The position numbers and the translations under genes are program-made. A DNA stretch of 64,000 nt from Gaetbulibacter saemankumensis DSM 17032 (lineage in GTDB: Bacteria; Bacteroidota; Bacteroidia; Flavobacteriales; Flavobacteriaceae), in NCBI RefSeq assembly GCF_000425645.1, contig NZ_AUDV01000006.1:372001-436000 (forward strand), given 5' to 3'. Shown here piece after piece: positions 1 to 8,886 of the stretch (positions are counted from its first letter, which is position 1; every line of letters begins with the position of its first letter). The notes beneath the pieces are model-generated. The model made no database searches, was not told the DNA's origin, and was given only the letters and a program-made list of their open reading frames with translations.

Positions 1-1
1 A

Positions 2-430
2 GAAAAAATTGCCAGAGCTTGTAACAAATTACAGGGGCAAATTACGAGTGGTGCCAACTGTATTGCACAACGCGCCGTAATTACTGCTTTAAACGAATCT
101 CCATCCCGTGTACAATACATGATAGATGAATTTAAACAACGTCGTGATTTAATATTAGGCCTTTTAAGTGATATTGAAGGATTCCATTGCAATACACCTG
201 AAGGTGCTTTTTATGTATTCCCTAATGTAACTCATTTCTTTGGTAAAACATTAAGAGGAAAAAAGATTAATAATGCAACAGATTTCTCATTATATTTATT
301 AGAAGAAGCCTTGGTAGCAACCGTTACCGGTGAAGCCTTTGGTAACCCTGATTGCATCCGTATATCGTATGCCGCTTCACAAGAACAAATTATTGAAGCA
401 ATAAAAAGAATAAAAGAAGCAGTGAGTTAA
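2..430 (+). CDS. Class I/II PLP-dependent aminotransferase (aspartate aminotransferase type), C-terminal 142 residues
   Basis: The reading frame is open from base 2, so this is the 3' end of a gene that starts before the window. The visible part begins EKIARACNKLQGQITSGANC, typical of the small-domain side of type I aspartate aminotransferases. It continues with EGAFYVFPNV and FGNPDCIRISYAAS; the arginine in CIRIS corresponds to the residue that holds the substrate alpha-carboxylate in this fold. The PLP-binding lysine lies upstream, outside the window. The likely reaction is transfer of an amino group between aspartate (or a related amino acid) and 2-oxoglutarate in the cytoplasm. Substrate specificity cannot be decided from this part. 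An ATG at 119 is internal and is not the start. A hairpin with a T run follows 20 bases after the stop. Confidence 0.85.
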   Translation, partial: EKIARACNKLQGQITSGANCIAQRAVITALNESPSRVQYMIDEFKQRRDLILGLLSDIEGFHCNTPEGAFYVFPNVTHFFGKTLRGKKINNATDFSLYLLEEALVATVTGEAFGNPDCIRISYAASQEQIIEAIKRIKEAVS

Positions 431-450
431 AAATCCTGTTTCATTTGAAT

Positions 451-478
451 AAAAAAGCCTCTAATTAGCGGCTTTTTT
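451..478. terminator. Bidirectional terminator between the aminotransferase and the convergent small gene
   Basis: Arms AAAAAAGCC (451-459) and GGCTTTTTT (470-478) pair across a 10-base loop. A T run lies on the 3' side in both directions, so it can end transcripts arriving from either side. The stop of the leftward small gene lies in its right arm. Confidence 0.75.
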
Positions 479-764
479 ATTTCAATATATAAATCATAAA
501 CGCTAATAATACGCATAATAAAAATGATAAAATCATTATTTGCTTACGTTTAATTCGAGCATTTTCAGTCTTCATACGTTTTTGAATGCGCAATAAATCA
601 AGTTTTGATGCTTTAGGAAAATTTTTCAGTTTCACATGAGCATAACTCCCATAAGAGGGTTGCTTAGCCTATCGTTTTAATAAATTACGATTATTTTGTA
701 ATGACTTGATCGCAGCCATCATTGAACCTTCTCCGCCCATAATAACATTTTTTAAGTGAAACAT
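477..764 (-). pseudogene. Small single-TM protein gene interrupted by an in-frame amber codon
   Basis: Reading leftward from an ATG at 764 gives MFHLKNVIMGGEGSMMAAIK and then SLQNNRNLLKR, followed by TAG at 669-671 (codon 32). The same frame then stays open for 63 more codons to a TAA at 477-479. The second part is rich in Lys and Arg (LLRIQKRMKTENARIKRK) and ends in a membrane segment (QIMILSFLLCVLLAFMIYIL). The two halves together look like one small protein with a cytoplasmic head and a C-terminal anchor. From memory, similar small proteins with an MMxAIxSLxxNRxLLK start occur in Flavobacteriaceae; this could not be checked. It may be a nonsense-mutated gene, a 31-residue peptide followed by debris, or a sequencing error at one base. 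Its function is unknown. Confidence 0.5.
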
Positions 765-812
765 ATAATACACTCTCTTATATGTAAATTATTTCACCTA
801 AATGTTACAAGT

Positions 813-2306
813 TTATCTGTTTCGCCAGAAAAAAGGCGATAATAAAATAAGTACAGTAAATAACTCTAATCTGCCAATAAGCATTAAAAAAGACGACCAT
901 AATTGCGCTAAAGGAGGTAAAGCCGCATAATTATTAACAGGACCAAAATCGCCAAGCGCCGGCCCTACATTACCTAAACTGGAAGCCGATAAACCAATCG
1001 CAGAATCAAAATCAATACCGAACATTGAAAACACCAATGCTCCAATAATAAAGGACAACATATATAAAATAAAAAAGCCTAAGACATTAAATACAATCTG
1101 TCCCGAAATCGCCTTCGTATTATAACGTACCGGAAGAATAGCATTAGGATGCAAGGTTCTTTTAAATTCTAGAAAACCATTTTTAATTAGAATTAAATGA
1201 CGAACAACCTTAACTCCTCCAGAGGTACTTCCTGCAGAACCACCTAAAAACATAAGTCCGAAAAAGAAAACCATTAAGAAGGGCGTCCATAAAGTATAAT
1301 CAGCCGTAACAAACCCTGTTGTTGTAATAACCGTAAGCACCTGAAACAAAGCATGCCTAAAAGCACTTTCCCCTTCACCCCACACCATAGGATGAGCAAT
1401 GGAAGAAACCGAGGCATCCGCTTTAAAGTATATTATCAGCGCCGCTATAATGGTGAATATAGCAACAAATTTAAAGTATAATTTAAATTCCTCGTCCTTA
1501 ATTATTTTCTGTATTCTTCCCTTAAACGCAAAATAACTTAATACAAAATTAGATCCTGCCAAAAACATAAAAAGGATAATTATATATTGAATTATAGGTT
1601 GTCCATTCCAATAAGCTACGCTGGCATTTTTTGTTGAAAAGCCACCTGTCGACAAAGTAGCCATAGAATGGTTCATCGCATCAAAAAGCGACATCCCTGC
1701 AAGCTTTAACAACAGCGTTTCAGCAATCGTATAGCCAAAATAAATTAACCACAAGCGTTTAGCCGTATCTGTTATTCGAGGGTGTAACTTATCGGCACTC
1801 GGGCCTGGTGCTTCAGCTGCAAATAACTGCATCCCTCCAATTCCTAACAACGGTAAGATAGCAATAGCTAAAACAATAATCCCCATACCACCTATCCAGT
1901 GAGTAGTACTACGCCAAAACAATACACCTTTTGGTATAATTTCAATATCATTTAAAATTGAAGCTCCTGTTGTCGTATAACCCGACATCGTCTCAAAAAA
2001 GGCATTTATAAAATTGGGAATGCTACCTGTAAGAACATAAGGTAAAGTCCCGGACAAAGACATGATAATCCATCCGAAAGTTACTACAATATACCCCTCT
2101 CGTTTGTTCATTTCCTTTCTATGACTACGAGTTAACAACATCACTAAACCTCCTATTGATAGCGTTATCAATCCGGCTGCAGTAATTAGCAATGTAACAC
2201 CGTCATGATACAAGAAACTTACAAGTGCAGAAAGGAGCATAAAGCCACCATTAAACAATAATAGCAACCCTAAGAAATGGAAAATAATTTTATAATTTAA
2301 TCTCAA
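813..2306 (-). CDS. trkH: TrkH/KtrB-type potassium uptake channel subunit
   Basis: This 497-residue integral membrane protein is the translocating subunit of a Trk/Ktr potassium uptake system. It has about ten hydrophobic segments. Four pore-loop sequences with the filter glycine of this family are visible: TTTGAS (residues 111-116), STGGFS (218-223), TTTGFV (327-332) and LGNVGP (443-448). The stretch GGSAGSTSGGVKVVRH, also typical of the family, lies near 354-369. Length matches TrkH (about 480-500). The gene follows trkA on the same strand after 17 bases, so channel and regulatory ring are probably made from one transcript. Potassium as substrate is taken from family knowledge. Confidence 0.93.
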   Translation of the reverse strand: MRLNYKIIFHFLGLLLLFNGGFMLLSALVSFLYHDGVTLLITAAGLITLSIGGLVMLLTRSHRKEMNKREGYIVVTFGWIIMSLSGTLPYVLTGSIPNFINAFFETMSGYTTTGASILNDIEIIPKGVLFWRSTTHWIGGMGIIVLAIAILPLLGIGGMQLFAAEAPGPSADKLHPRITDTAKRLWLIYFGYTIAETLLLKLAGMSLFDAMNHSMATLSTGGFSTKNASVAYWNGQPIIQYIIILFMFLAGSNFVLSYFAFKGRIQKIIKDEEFKLYFKFVAIFTIIAALIIYFKADASVSSIAHPMVWGEGESAFRHALFQVLTVITTTGFVTADYTLWTPFLMVFFFGLMFLGGSAGSTSGGVKVVRHLILIKNGFLEFKRTLHPNAILPVRYNTKAISGQIVFNVLGFFILYMLSFIIGALVFSMFGIDFDSAIGLSASSLGNVGPALGDFGPVNNYAALPPLAQLWSSFLMLIGRLELFTVLILLSPFFWRNR

Positions 2307-2323
2307 CGGTATCTCAGTTAATT

Positions 2324-3673
2324 TTATAAAAACAGCTTTTCAACGCCTTTTATTGACTGTAGTAAACAACACACCACAACACGGTCGCCTTCTTCAATTT
2401 TAAAGCTACCCAAAGCTATCATTCCAACACCATTTCTAATAACCCCTCCAACAATAGCGCTACGAGGAAAATCAATATCCTTGATATATTTATTACAAAC
2501 AATGGAAGACTTCTTTACCTCAAATTCTAAAAGTTCGGCATTTAGATTGCTTAATTTAGTCATAGCCACTACATCTCCCCTACGAATATATCGGAAAATA
2601 CTATTTGCAGCCAATAATTTTTTGTTTACTAGAGTATCTATACCTATGGATTGTGACAATTCAAAATAATCCATATTTTCAACGAGCGCAATGGTTTTTT
2701 TAACCCCTTTAGACTTAGCAATTAAGCAGGCCATAATATTGGTTTCGAAATTGGTACGTACCCCAATAAAAGCATCCATATCACTAATACTCTCTTCATC
2801 TAAAATATCGACATTTCTACCGTCACTGTGTATAACTAAAACATTCGGTAAGGCATCGGCAATTTCAAACGCACGCTCTTTATCCTTTTCAAAAAGCTTT
2901 ACATTGAACCCTTTATTACTTAAATCGCGCGCTGTTTTATATCCAATCTGAGTACCACCTAAAATCATCACGTTTTTCACCTCACGATTCGTTCGACCAG
3001 TAAGTCTACATAATTCTTCATCGCCACCTTCCGAGGTTATAAAAACAACATTATCTCCGCGTTTAAACTTAGTATCTCCACGAGGTATTATAGCATATTG
3101 CGTACCTGCACGCTGTATAGCAATAGGCACAAAATGAATTTCCGGAAAAATGTCTGCAGCTTCCTTAACCGATTTCCCCACAAAAGAAGCGGTTTTAGAA
3201 AGGGTTAATCCCGCCATGACTAAAGCGCCATTCTCAAACTCATAGGTATCATTAAAGGTTGTTTGCCTTAATGCCAATTCAATTTCTGCTGCTGCTAATG
3301 CTTCTGGTGAAATTAACTCATCAATACCAAATTGGGTAAACCCTATCTCATCTTTATTATGAATAAATTCGGTGTTCGAAATACGAGCGATGGTTTGTTT
3401 TGCCCCTAATTGCTTTGCTAACACACAAACTGTAATATTAGTTGTCTCACTAGAAGTAACAGCAATAAACAATTCGCAATTATTTATTCTGGCCTCTTTA
3501 AGGATAGCTATAGAAGTGGCATCACCATGTATTACTCTAATATCTAAATGCGTTTCAGCATGCGATAAGCTTTCTTTATTTGGATCTATTAGAGTAATTT
3601 CCTGAGATTCATAGGACAGTAATTTTGCCAAATGAAATCCAACTTCACCAGCACCTGCAATGATTATTTTCAT
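2324..3673 (-). CDS. trkA: Trk system potassium uptake protein TrkA (NAD-binding RCK subunit)
   Basis: This 449-residue cytoplasmic protein has the duplicated TrkA layout: RCK_N with the Rossmann motif IIAGAGEVG at residues 4-12, an RCK_C ligand domain, then a second RCK_N with MILGGTQIG near 235 and a second RCK_C. Family members bind NAD(H) or other nucleotides and gate the partner channel encoded immediately downstream. An upstream in-frame ATG at 3700 would add nine residues (MYHFYDFKI). That ATG overlaps a -7-like promoter box (3698-3705), so the start at 3673, which gives the family-typical MKIIIAGAG, is preferred. Confidence 0.93.
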   Translation of the reverse strand: MKIIIAGAGEVGFHLAKLLSYESQEITLIDPNKESLSHAETHLDIRVIHGDATSIAILKEARINNCELFIAVTSSETTNITVCVLAKQLGAKQTIARISNTEFIHNKDEIGFTQFGIDELISPEALAAAEIELALRQTTFNDTYEFENGALVMAGLTLSKTASFVGKSVKEAADIFPEIHFVPIAIQRAGTQYAIIPRGDTKFKRGDNVVFITSEGGDEELCRLTGRTNREVKNVMILGGTQIGYKTARDLSNKGFNVKLFEKDKERAFEIADALPNVLVIHSDGRNVDILDEESISDMDAFIGVRTNFETNIMACLIAKSKGVKKTIALVENMDYFELSQSIGIDTLVNKKLLAANSIFRYIRRGDVVAMTKLSNLNAELLEFEVKKSSIVCNKYIKDIDFPRSAIVGGVIRNGVGMIALGSFKIEEGDRVVVCCLLQSIKGVEKLFL

Positions 3674-3697
3674 TATTTTAAAATCATAAAAGTGGTA

Positions 3698-3705
3698 CAA
3701 ATATA
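3698..3705 (-). promoter_or_regulatory. -7 promoter box before trkA
   Basis: TATATTTG on the minus strand fits the Bacteroidota TAnnTTTG element, 24 bases before the chosen trkA start. No convincing -33 TTG was found. Confidence 0.5.
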
Positions 3706-3847
3706 CATTAATTTACTATTGATGTACTAAATTAGCCGAATAACACCATGATTAATAATCGCATCAACTTACAATTCTTATTCTGTCAATCTAGATTTTT
3801 AATCTTTTTAGATGATATTTGATATTTTAAAGTCGAAATAAATTATG

Positions 3848-3855
3848 TAGGTTTG
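3848..3855 (+). promoter_or_regulatory. -7 promoter box before ubiE
   Basis: TAGGTTTG fits TAnnTTTG. It would start transcription only about 10 bases before the TTG start codon at 3872, giving a nearly leaderless message. A TTG lies 26 bases upstream, farther than usual. Confidence 0.35.
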
Positions 3856-3871
3856 CCAAAAAAACAAAGCT

Positions 3872-4597
3872 TTGTCAAAAATTAAACCATACAAGAACAG
3901 TGATTTAGGCAAGAAAGAACAAGTCACTAAAATGTTTGATACCATCTCAAAGGATTATGACGGATTAAATCGTGTTATTTCCTTCGGAATTGATATTAAA
4001 TGGCGTAAAAAAGTAGTCAATATAATAAAGGAAAACAAACCTGACACTATATTAGATATCGCTACAGGAACAGGGGATTTAGCCATAAATCTCGCTGAAA
4101 CGGAGGCCTCCAAAATTATTGGTTTAGACATTAGTAGTGGCATGCTTGAAATAGGCAAATCAAAAATTTTAAAAAAAGGCCTTGAGAATAAAATCGAAAT
4201 GGTTTTAGGCGATAGTGAAAACATGCCTTTTCAAGACAATACTTTCGATGCTATAACTGTTGCTTTTGGTGTTAGAAATTTTGAAAATCTGGAAAACGGA
4301 TTAAAAGAAATTCATAGAGTTTTAAACCCGGGAGGTACTTTTGTTATTCTCGAAACATCTATCCCAACAAAATCACCATATAAGCAAGGATATAATTTTT
4401 ACTCTAAAAACATTTTACCGCTTATTGGAAAGGTATTTTCAAAAGACCGTAGTGCTTACAAATATTTATCAGAATCGGCCTCGGCTTTCCCATATGGCGA
4501 GGCACTAAACAATATTTTGCGTAAAATTGGGTTTATAGATGTTAAGGACTTCCCACAAACATTTGGGGTGGCAACAATCTATAAATCGTCAAAATAA
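3872..4597 (+). CDS. ubiE: Demethylmenaquinone/ubiquinone C-methyltransferase UbiE/MenG
   Basis: This 241-residue class I SAM-dependent methyltransferase carries out the last carbon methylation of menaquinone. Menaquinone is the expected respiratory quinone in Flavobacteriia. Visible features are the N-terminal [13 protein letters not shown] (residues 29-41), SAM motif [12 protein letters not shown] (61-71), motif [14 protein letters not shown] and the post-motif [11 protein letters not shown]. Length is normal. The start codon is TTG; the protein begins [18 protein letters not shown], as in relatives, and no ATG is available in frame. porT follows 4 bases after the stop, so the two genes are probably co-transcribed. 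Confidence 0.93.
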   Translation: MSKIKPYKNSDLGKKEQVTKMFDTISKDYDGLNRVISFGIDIKWRKKVVNIIKENKPDTILDIATGTGDLAINLAETEASKIIGLDISSGMLEIGKSKILKKGLENKIEMVLGDSENMPFQDNTFDAITVAFGVRNFENLENGLKEIHRVLNPGGTFVILETSIPTKSPYKQGYNFYSKNILPLIGKVFSKDRSAYKYLSESASAFPYGEALNNILRKIGFIDVKDFPQTFGVATIYKSSK

Positions 4598-4601
4598 CAG
4601 T

Positions 4602-5330
4602 ATGCGATATACCTTTGTAATTCTTTTATTTCTACTTGCTTCACAAACATCTAACGCACAATTATTTAGCAGAGAAAAAGTAACTTATGATGCGAATCAA
4701 GGTCGAGGCACCACAGATAACGATTTATTACGCTGGGGGTATTTCTTAGGAATTAATTCTTACGACTTCAATTTCGACTATAAAGAAGACTTACGAGATA
4801 TTTATGTAAAACGAAGTCCTGGTTTTAGCGTTGGACTTATTGGGAATTTACGAGTTAATCAGTTTGTAGATATTCGTTTAGAACCTGGGCTTTTTATTAC
4901 TACCCGAGAATTATTTTATGCCGAAGAATATTTCGAAGCAGTCGTACCATCATCTACCGATTTAGTTAGAGAAGTTAAGTCAACCTATATTCATATTCCA
5001 TTATTAGTAAAATTATCAACTAAGCGTATTAACAATTTCAAACCCTTTGTCGTTGGTGGTGTTTCAACTGCGTTAAATCTATCAAGTAACGAAGACAACC
5101 CGAACGACAACAGTAATGGGCAGTTTAGAACAAAAAGCAGCGCACAGTTTTATGAATTAGGCTTCGGAATCGATTTTTACTTATACAATTTCAAGTTCTC
5201 ACCTTCAATTCGTGGCATATTTGGATTTAATGATGAGTTGGTTCGAGATGAAAACCCCAACAGTCCGTGGACGAGTAATATTGAAAACATGAAAACGCGT
5301 GGTGTATTCGTCAATTTTACGTTTCAATAA
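4602..5330 (+). CDS. porT: PorT/SprT-type outer membrane protein (type IX secretion / gliding)
   Basis: This 242-residue exported protein begins with a signal peptide (MRYTFVILLFLLASQTSNA) followed by a predicted small beta-barrel. It is rich in alternating polar and hydrophobic strands and ends in FVNFTFQ. Sequence character and position directly behind ubiE match the PorT family. From established work, Porphyromonas PorT and Flavobacterium SprT are needed for type IX secretion, and flavobacterial porT genes commonly sit next to ubiE. The ATG at 4602 is preferred over an upstream in-frame ATG at 4539, which lies inside ubiE and would bury the signal peptide. The last 7 bases overlap the convergent methylase gene. 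Family assignment is by memory of the family, not by search. Confidence 0.72.
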   Translation: MRYTFVILLFLLASQTSNAQLFSREKVTYDANQGRGTTDNDLLRWGYFLGINSYDFNFDYKEDLRDIYVKRSPGFSVGLIGNLRVNQFVDIRLEPGLFITTRELFYAEEYFEAVVPSSTDLVREVKSTYIHIPLLVKLSTKRINNFKPFVVGGVSTALNLSSNEDNPNDNSNGQFRTKSSAQFYELGFGIDFYLYNFKFSPSIRGIFGFNDELVRDENPNSPWTSNIENMKTRGVFVNFTFQ

Positions 5331-6049
5331 ACGCGTCGTTTAAATTCACTTAATAAAACAGCTGTTGCTGTAGCGACATTTAAACTCTCAGTGGCTTTCA
5401 AACTACCAAATCTTGGAATAGATATCCGATTACTAACAATAGCCTCCACTTGTTGAGAAATACCGTTAGCCTCATTACCCATAACTAAAACACCCGATTC
5501 TGGCAATACAGAATTATAAACATTCTCTCCATCCATAAAAGCGCCAAATACAGATAAATCGACAGTGTTTAAATAATCAACTAAATCCACATAACTTATA
5601 TTAACCCGCGTTATAGACCCCATGGTTGCCTGTACTACTTTCGGATTATAACAGTCTACAGTCGCACTGCTACACACTAGCTCTTCAATTCCAAACCAAT
5701 CACACAACCGGATAATAGTACCTAAATTACCTGGATCACGCACATCATCCAGCGCTACAATCAATCCTTGATTAGATATAGGTTTGGCTGCTGGAATATC
5801 AAAAACAGCTAAAGCCTTATTGGGGTTTGTTAGAAAACTTATTTTTTTAAGTTCAATTTCAGTAATTAAAATTTCCTTTTTGGCATCAATATTGAAGCTT
5901 TCGGTAGTATAAAGCGTTCGAAGTGTTAGCGACGACTCTAATAATTCGTTTATGGTTTTAATCCCTTCAGCAACAAAACAACCATGTTGCAGACGGTATT
6001 TTTTTTGCTTTAAGCTAGTTATTAACTTTATTTGACCTTTAGAAAGCAT
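5324..6049 (-). CDS. TrmH/SpoU family RNA 2'-O-methyltransferase
   Basis: This 241-residue protein has an N-terminal substrate-binding region (KLITSLKQKKYRLQHGCFVA) and a SPOUT methyltransferase domain from about residue 108. The three knot motifs are present: DDVRDPGNLGTIIR, then VLVMGNEANGIS, then the C-terminal SLNVATATAVLLSEF. It should methylate a ribose 2'-hydroxyl in rRNA or tRNA using SAM; the exact target base is unknown. The 3' end overlaps porT by 7 bases tail to tail. This gene, the TamL-like gene, fbaA, accD, rpsO and pnp form an order that I recall from many Flavobacteriaceae. Confidence 0.9.
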   Translation of the reverse strand: MLSKGQIKLITSLKQKKYRLQHGCFVAEGIKTINELLESSLTLRTLYTTESFNIDAKKEILITEIELKKISFLTNPNKALAVFDIPAAKPISNQGLIVALDDVRDPGNLGTIIRLCDWFGIEELVCSSATVDCYNPKVVQATMGSITRVNISYVDLVDYLNTVDLSVFGAFMDGENVYNSVLPESGVLVMGNEANGISQQVEAIVSNRISIPRFGSLKATESLNVATATAVLLSEFKRRVY

Positions 6050-6149
6050 TAGACGGTTCTTAAATAATTTAATTTTTAGGGGATAAAGAAATGAAAAATC
6101 AATTGACTTGTCTTAAATTAATTAAATATTTTTTTCTGCGGAAATAATG

Positions 6150-6157
6150 TATTTTTG
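6150..6157 (+). promoter_or_regulatory. -7 promoter box before the tamL-like gene
   Basis: TATTTTTG fits TAnnTTTG and lies 70 bases before the TTG start at 6228. No -33 element is clear. Confidence 0.4.
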
Positions 6158-6227
6158 AATTTAATTTAAAAGACCAGAATTCAACTTTAATTTTAGCAAC
6201 TCTTAAACAGACTTAACTTTTTAGCAT

Positions 6228-8753
6228 TTGATACAGCTACGCTCCAAAATACTAATATTAACTACCATTATTGTCTTGTTTTTATCCTGTAATGCTGTAA
6301 AACGAGTTGGTGATGACGAGCAATTGCTTACCAAAAATACGGTAATTATTGATGGCAAAAAAAATAATACCGAAGCTATTAAAAACCTAATTTCACAAAA
6401 CCCTAACTCTAAAATTCCTGTTTTTGGCATACCCCTGCGTTTAAATGTTTATAATTTGGCACGCCCGAATATCGATTCGATTTTAAACGAAAAAATATAT
6501 GAAAACCCGAAAAAACTAGCATGGAAAACCAAGTTGCTTTCCAGAAAACAATTAGACCAAGAAATTAAAGGCCGCAAAAGCTTTAATAAATGGTTAAAAA
6601 AAACGGGGGAAGCTCCGGTTATAATAAATGACGAAAAAACAAATCGCTCGATAAAAAAACTAAACGCTTATCATATAAACAATGGTTGGTTTAATGTAGA
6701 AACAAATTATAAAATTACCAACCAAGGTAATAAACGCGCCGAAATTACATACGAAGTTGAAAAAGGTTCACCATTTATTTTAGACTCTATTACCGCAGAT
6801 ATATCCTCTGTCGTTATCGATTCATTATATGAAAACATTAAGAAGAACAGCCTAATTAAAAGTAATCAACAATATAAAACAGTAAATTTCGAAAAAGAAC
6901 GCGAACGAATCTCAAGTGAATTAAGAAACTCTGGTATTTATCATTTTAGTCCCGAATATGTTACTTTTAAAATGGATACTATTGGTACCAATAAAAAAGT
7001 AAATGTAGATATTCAAATATTAGATCGCGCAATTCGAACCCAAGATTCTATAAGACGGGAACCTTTTAAAATTTACACTATAGCCGATATTAACATCATT
7101 ACAGATTATTCTTTTGAAAATCGAAATAAACCATTTCAAGATTCCATAAAATATGCAGGCTATAAAATATACGCCTATGATAAAATCCGATATCGCCCGA
7201 AAGCCCTAACTGATGCGATCTTCTTAAATCGAGGAAATATTTTTAAAGATAGTGACCGAACCTTAACCTATAGACATTTAAATGAACTTAGAACCTTTAA
7301 ATATCCCAATATAGAATATACCGAAACTCCTAATAACTCCTTAGCAGATACTATACGTCTTTCGCCATTAAAACGGTTTAACTTAGGATTTAGTGCAGAT
7401 ATATCTCAAAGTAATATTCAAACCTTTGGCATTTCATTACACCCAAGTTTGTTAATAAGAAATATATTTCGAGGTGCTGAAACTTTAGAAATTTCGGCTT
7501 TTGGTTCTATTGGAGCTTCTAAAGACAAGAATAATATTAACGATCCTTTTTTCGACATTAACGAGTATGGCTTAGATTTAAATATAACCATTCCCCGTTT
7601 CTTTTTCCCTGTAAATACTGAGCGAATTATACCTAAGTATATGTCTCCCAAGACACGTATTAACATGTCTATGAGCAGTCAAACTAATATTGGTCTCGAC
7701 AAACAAACATTGAGCGGTAATTTAAGTTACAACTGGCAGCCCTCCTCAAAGGTTACCGACCGTCTTGAGATTTTTAACGTTCAGTACGTTAGAAACTTAA
7801 ATATCGAAAACTATTTTAGAGTATATGGCAACTCATATAATGTGCTGAATCAAATTGCTAAAGACATAAATTATACGCCCGAAAATTTAATAATACCTGA
7901 AGAGACTGATAATTTTCTTGATTATGCATTAATGGATCCAACACCAGGAGAAATTAACAACGATGACTTAAGAACCATTAATAGTATTAATGAGCGAAAA
8001 AAACGTCTTACAGAAAACAATCTTATAATCTCATCGAGCTTTAGCTTAACCAATGATGAACGCATTAACTTATTTGATGAAAATTTTTCAATTTTTCGAT
8101 CAAAAATAGAATTTGCTGGAAATGTACTTTCAGGAATTTCAAACTTGATGAATCTTAACAAAAACAGTAATGGCAGATATGAAATTTTTAATGTTGCTTA
8201 TTCTCAATTTGTAAAGACAGAATTTGACTATATAAAACACTGGGATTTAGGAAACAAAAACGTTTTGGCTGTACGGGCATTTTTAGGTTTAGCCATTCCT
8301 TATGGCAATTCTACCAACATACCATTCTCTAAAAGTTTCTTTGCTGGAGGTGCTAATGATAACCGCGCATGGACTGCTTACCGTTTGGGACCAGGTAGTA
8401 CAGAATCGACTAACGAGTTCAATGAAGCCAATTCTAAATTAGCGTTAAGTCTAGAACACCGATTTAACTTATTCGACAACCTTAATGGTGCTGTTTTTAT
8501 TGATGCTGGCAATATATGGAACTTACTAGATGATGTTGAAGATCCGAATGCGACATTTACAGGATTTAACTCCTTAAAAGACATTGCCGTTGGTTCGGGC
8601 ATTGGACTGCGTTATGACTTTAGTTTTTTTGTTTTTCGTTTCGATATTGGATTTAAAACCTACGAGCCCTCTTATCAAGATAAAAATCGTTGGTTTAATA
8701 ATTACAATTTCAGCAACGCGGTATATAATATAGGTATAAACTATCCATTCTAA
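6228..8753 (+). CDS. tamL: TamL-like BamA/TamA family outer membrane lipoprotein
   Basis: This 841-residue Omp85-family protein starts with a lipoprotein signal (ILILTTIIVLFLSC, acceptor Cys at about residue 21). POTRA-like repeats follow to about residue 380. A C-terminal 16-strand-type barrel then runs to the end (NIGINYPF), with the Omp85 region FAGGANDNRAW near 705. In Bacteroidota the lipidated TamA relative is called TamL and works with the inner membrane protein TamB to insert proteins or move lipids to the outer membrane. The start is TTG; it gives a full signal peptide. No tamB gene is next to it here: the downstream gene is fbaA. TamL therefore rests on lipobox and length, and a generic BamA-like surface protein remains possible. 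Confidence 0.78.
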   Translation: MIQLRSKILILTTIIVLFLSCNAVKRVGDDEQLLTKNTVIIDGKKNNTEAIKNLISQNPNSKIPVFGIPLRLNVYNLARPNIDSILNEKIYENPKKLAWKTKLLSRKQLDQEIKGRKSFNKWLKKTGEAPVIINDEKTNRSIKKLNAYHINNGWFNVETNYKITNQGNKRAEITYEVEKGSPFILDSITADISSVVIDSLYENIKKNSLIKSNQQYKTVNFEKERERISSELRNSGIYHFSPEYVTFKMDTIGTNKKVNVDIQILDRAIRTQDSIRREPFKIYTIADINIITDYSFENRNKPFQDSIKYAGYKIYAYDKIRYRPKALTDAIFLNRGNIFKDSDRTLTYRHLNELRTFKYPNIEYTETPNNSLADTIRLSPLKRFNLGFSADISQSNIQTFGISLHPSLLIRNIFRGAETLEISAFGSIGASKDKNNINDPFFDINEYGLDLNITIPRFFFPVNTERIIPKYMSPKTRINMSMSSQTNIGLDKQTLSGNLSYNWQPSSKVTDRLEIFNVQYVRNLNIENYFRVYGNSYNVLNQIAKDINYTPENLIIPEETDNFLDYALMDPTPGEINNDDLRTINSINERKKRLTENNLIISSSFSLTNDERINLFDENFSIFRSKIEFAGNVLSGISNLMNLNKNSNGRYEIFNVAYSQFVKTEFDYIKHWDLGNKNVLAVRAFLGLAIPYGNSTNIPFSKSFFAGGANDNRAWTAYRLGPGSTESTNEFNEANSKLALSLEHRFNLFDNLNGAVFIDAGNIWNLLDDVEDPNATFTGFNSLKDIAVGSGIGLRYDFSFFVFRFDIGFKTYEPSYQDKNRWFNNYNFSNAVYNIGINYPF

Positions 8754-8843
8754 GTTAATTACATCTTTCTATCACTATAACGTTTTAGCTTGTTTTTAAC
8801 GTTTTCATTAGATAAAATGAGCCATAATTCTTCAAAAATTGAT

Positions 8844-8851
8844 TACTTTTG
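8844..8851 (+). promoter_or_regulatory. -7 promoter box before fbaA
   Basis: TACTTTTG fits TAnnTTTG, 36 bases before the fbaA ATG. It suggests fbaA has its own promoter and is not read only from tamL. Confidence 0.5.
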
Positions 8852-8886
8852 ATGCTCATTTAACTAAAATCTAATTTTTATATAAT

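Noticed and set aside
3700-3871. Possible riboswitch in the trkA-ubiE gap
   Set aside because: Only weak AT-rich inverted repeats; no recognisable riboswitch core, and two divergent promoter boxes explain the region.
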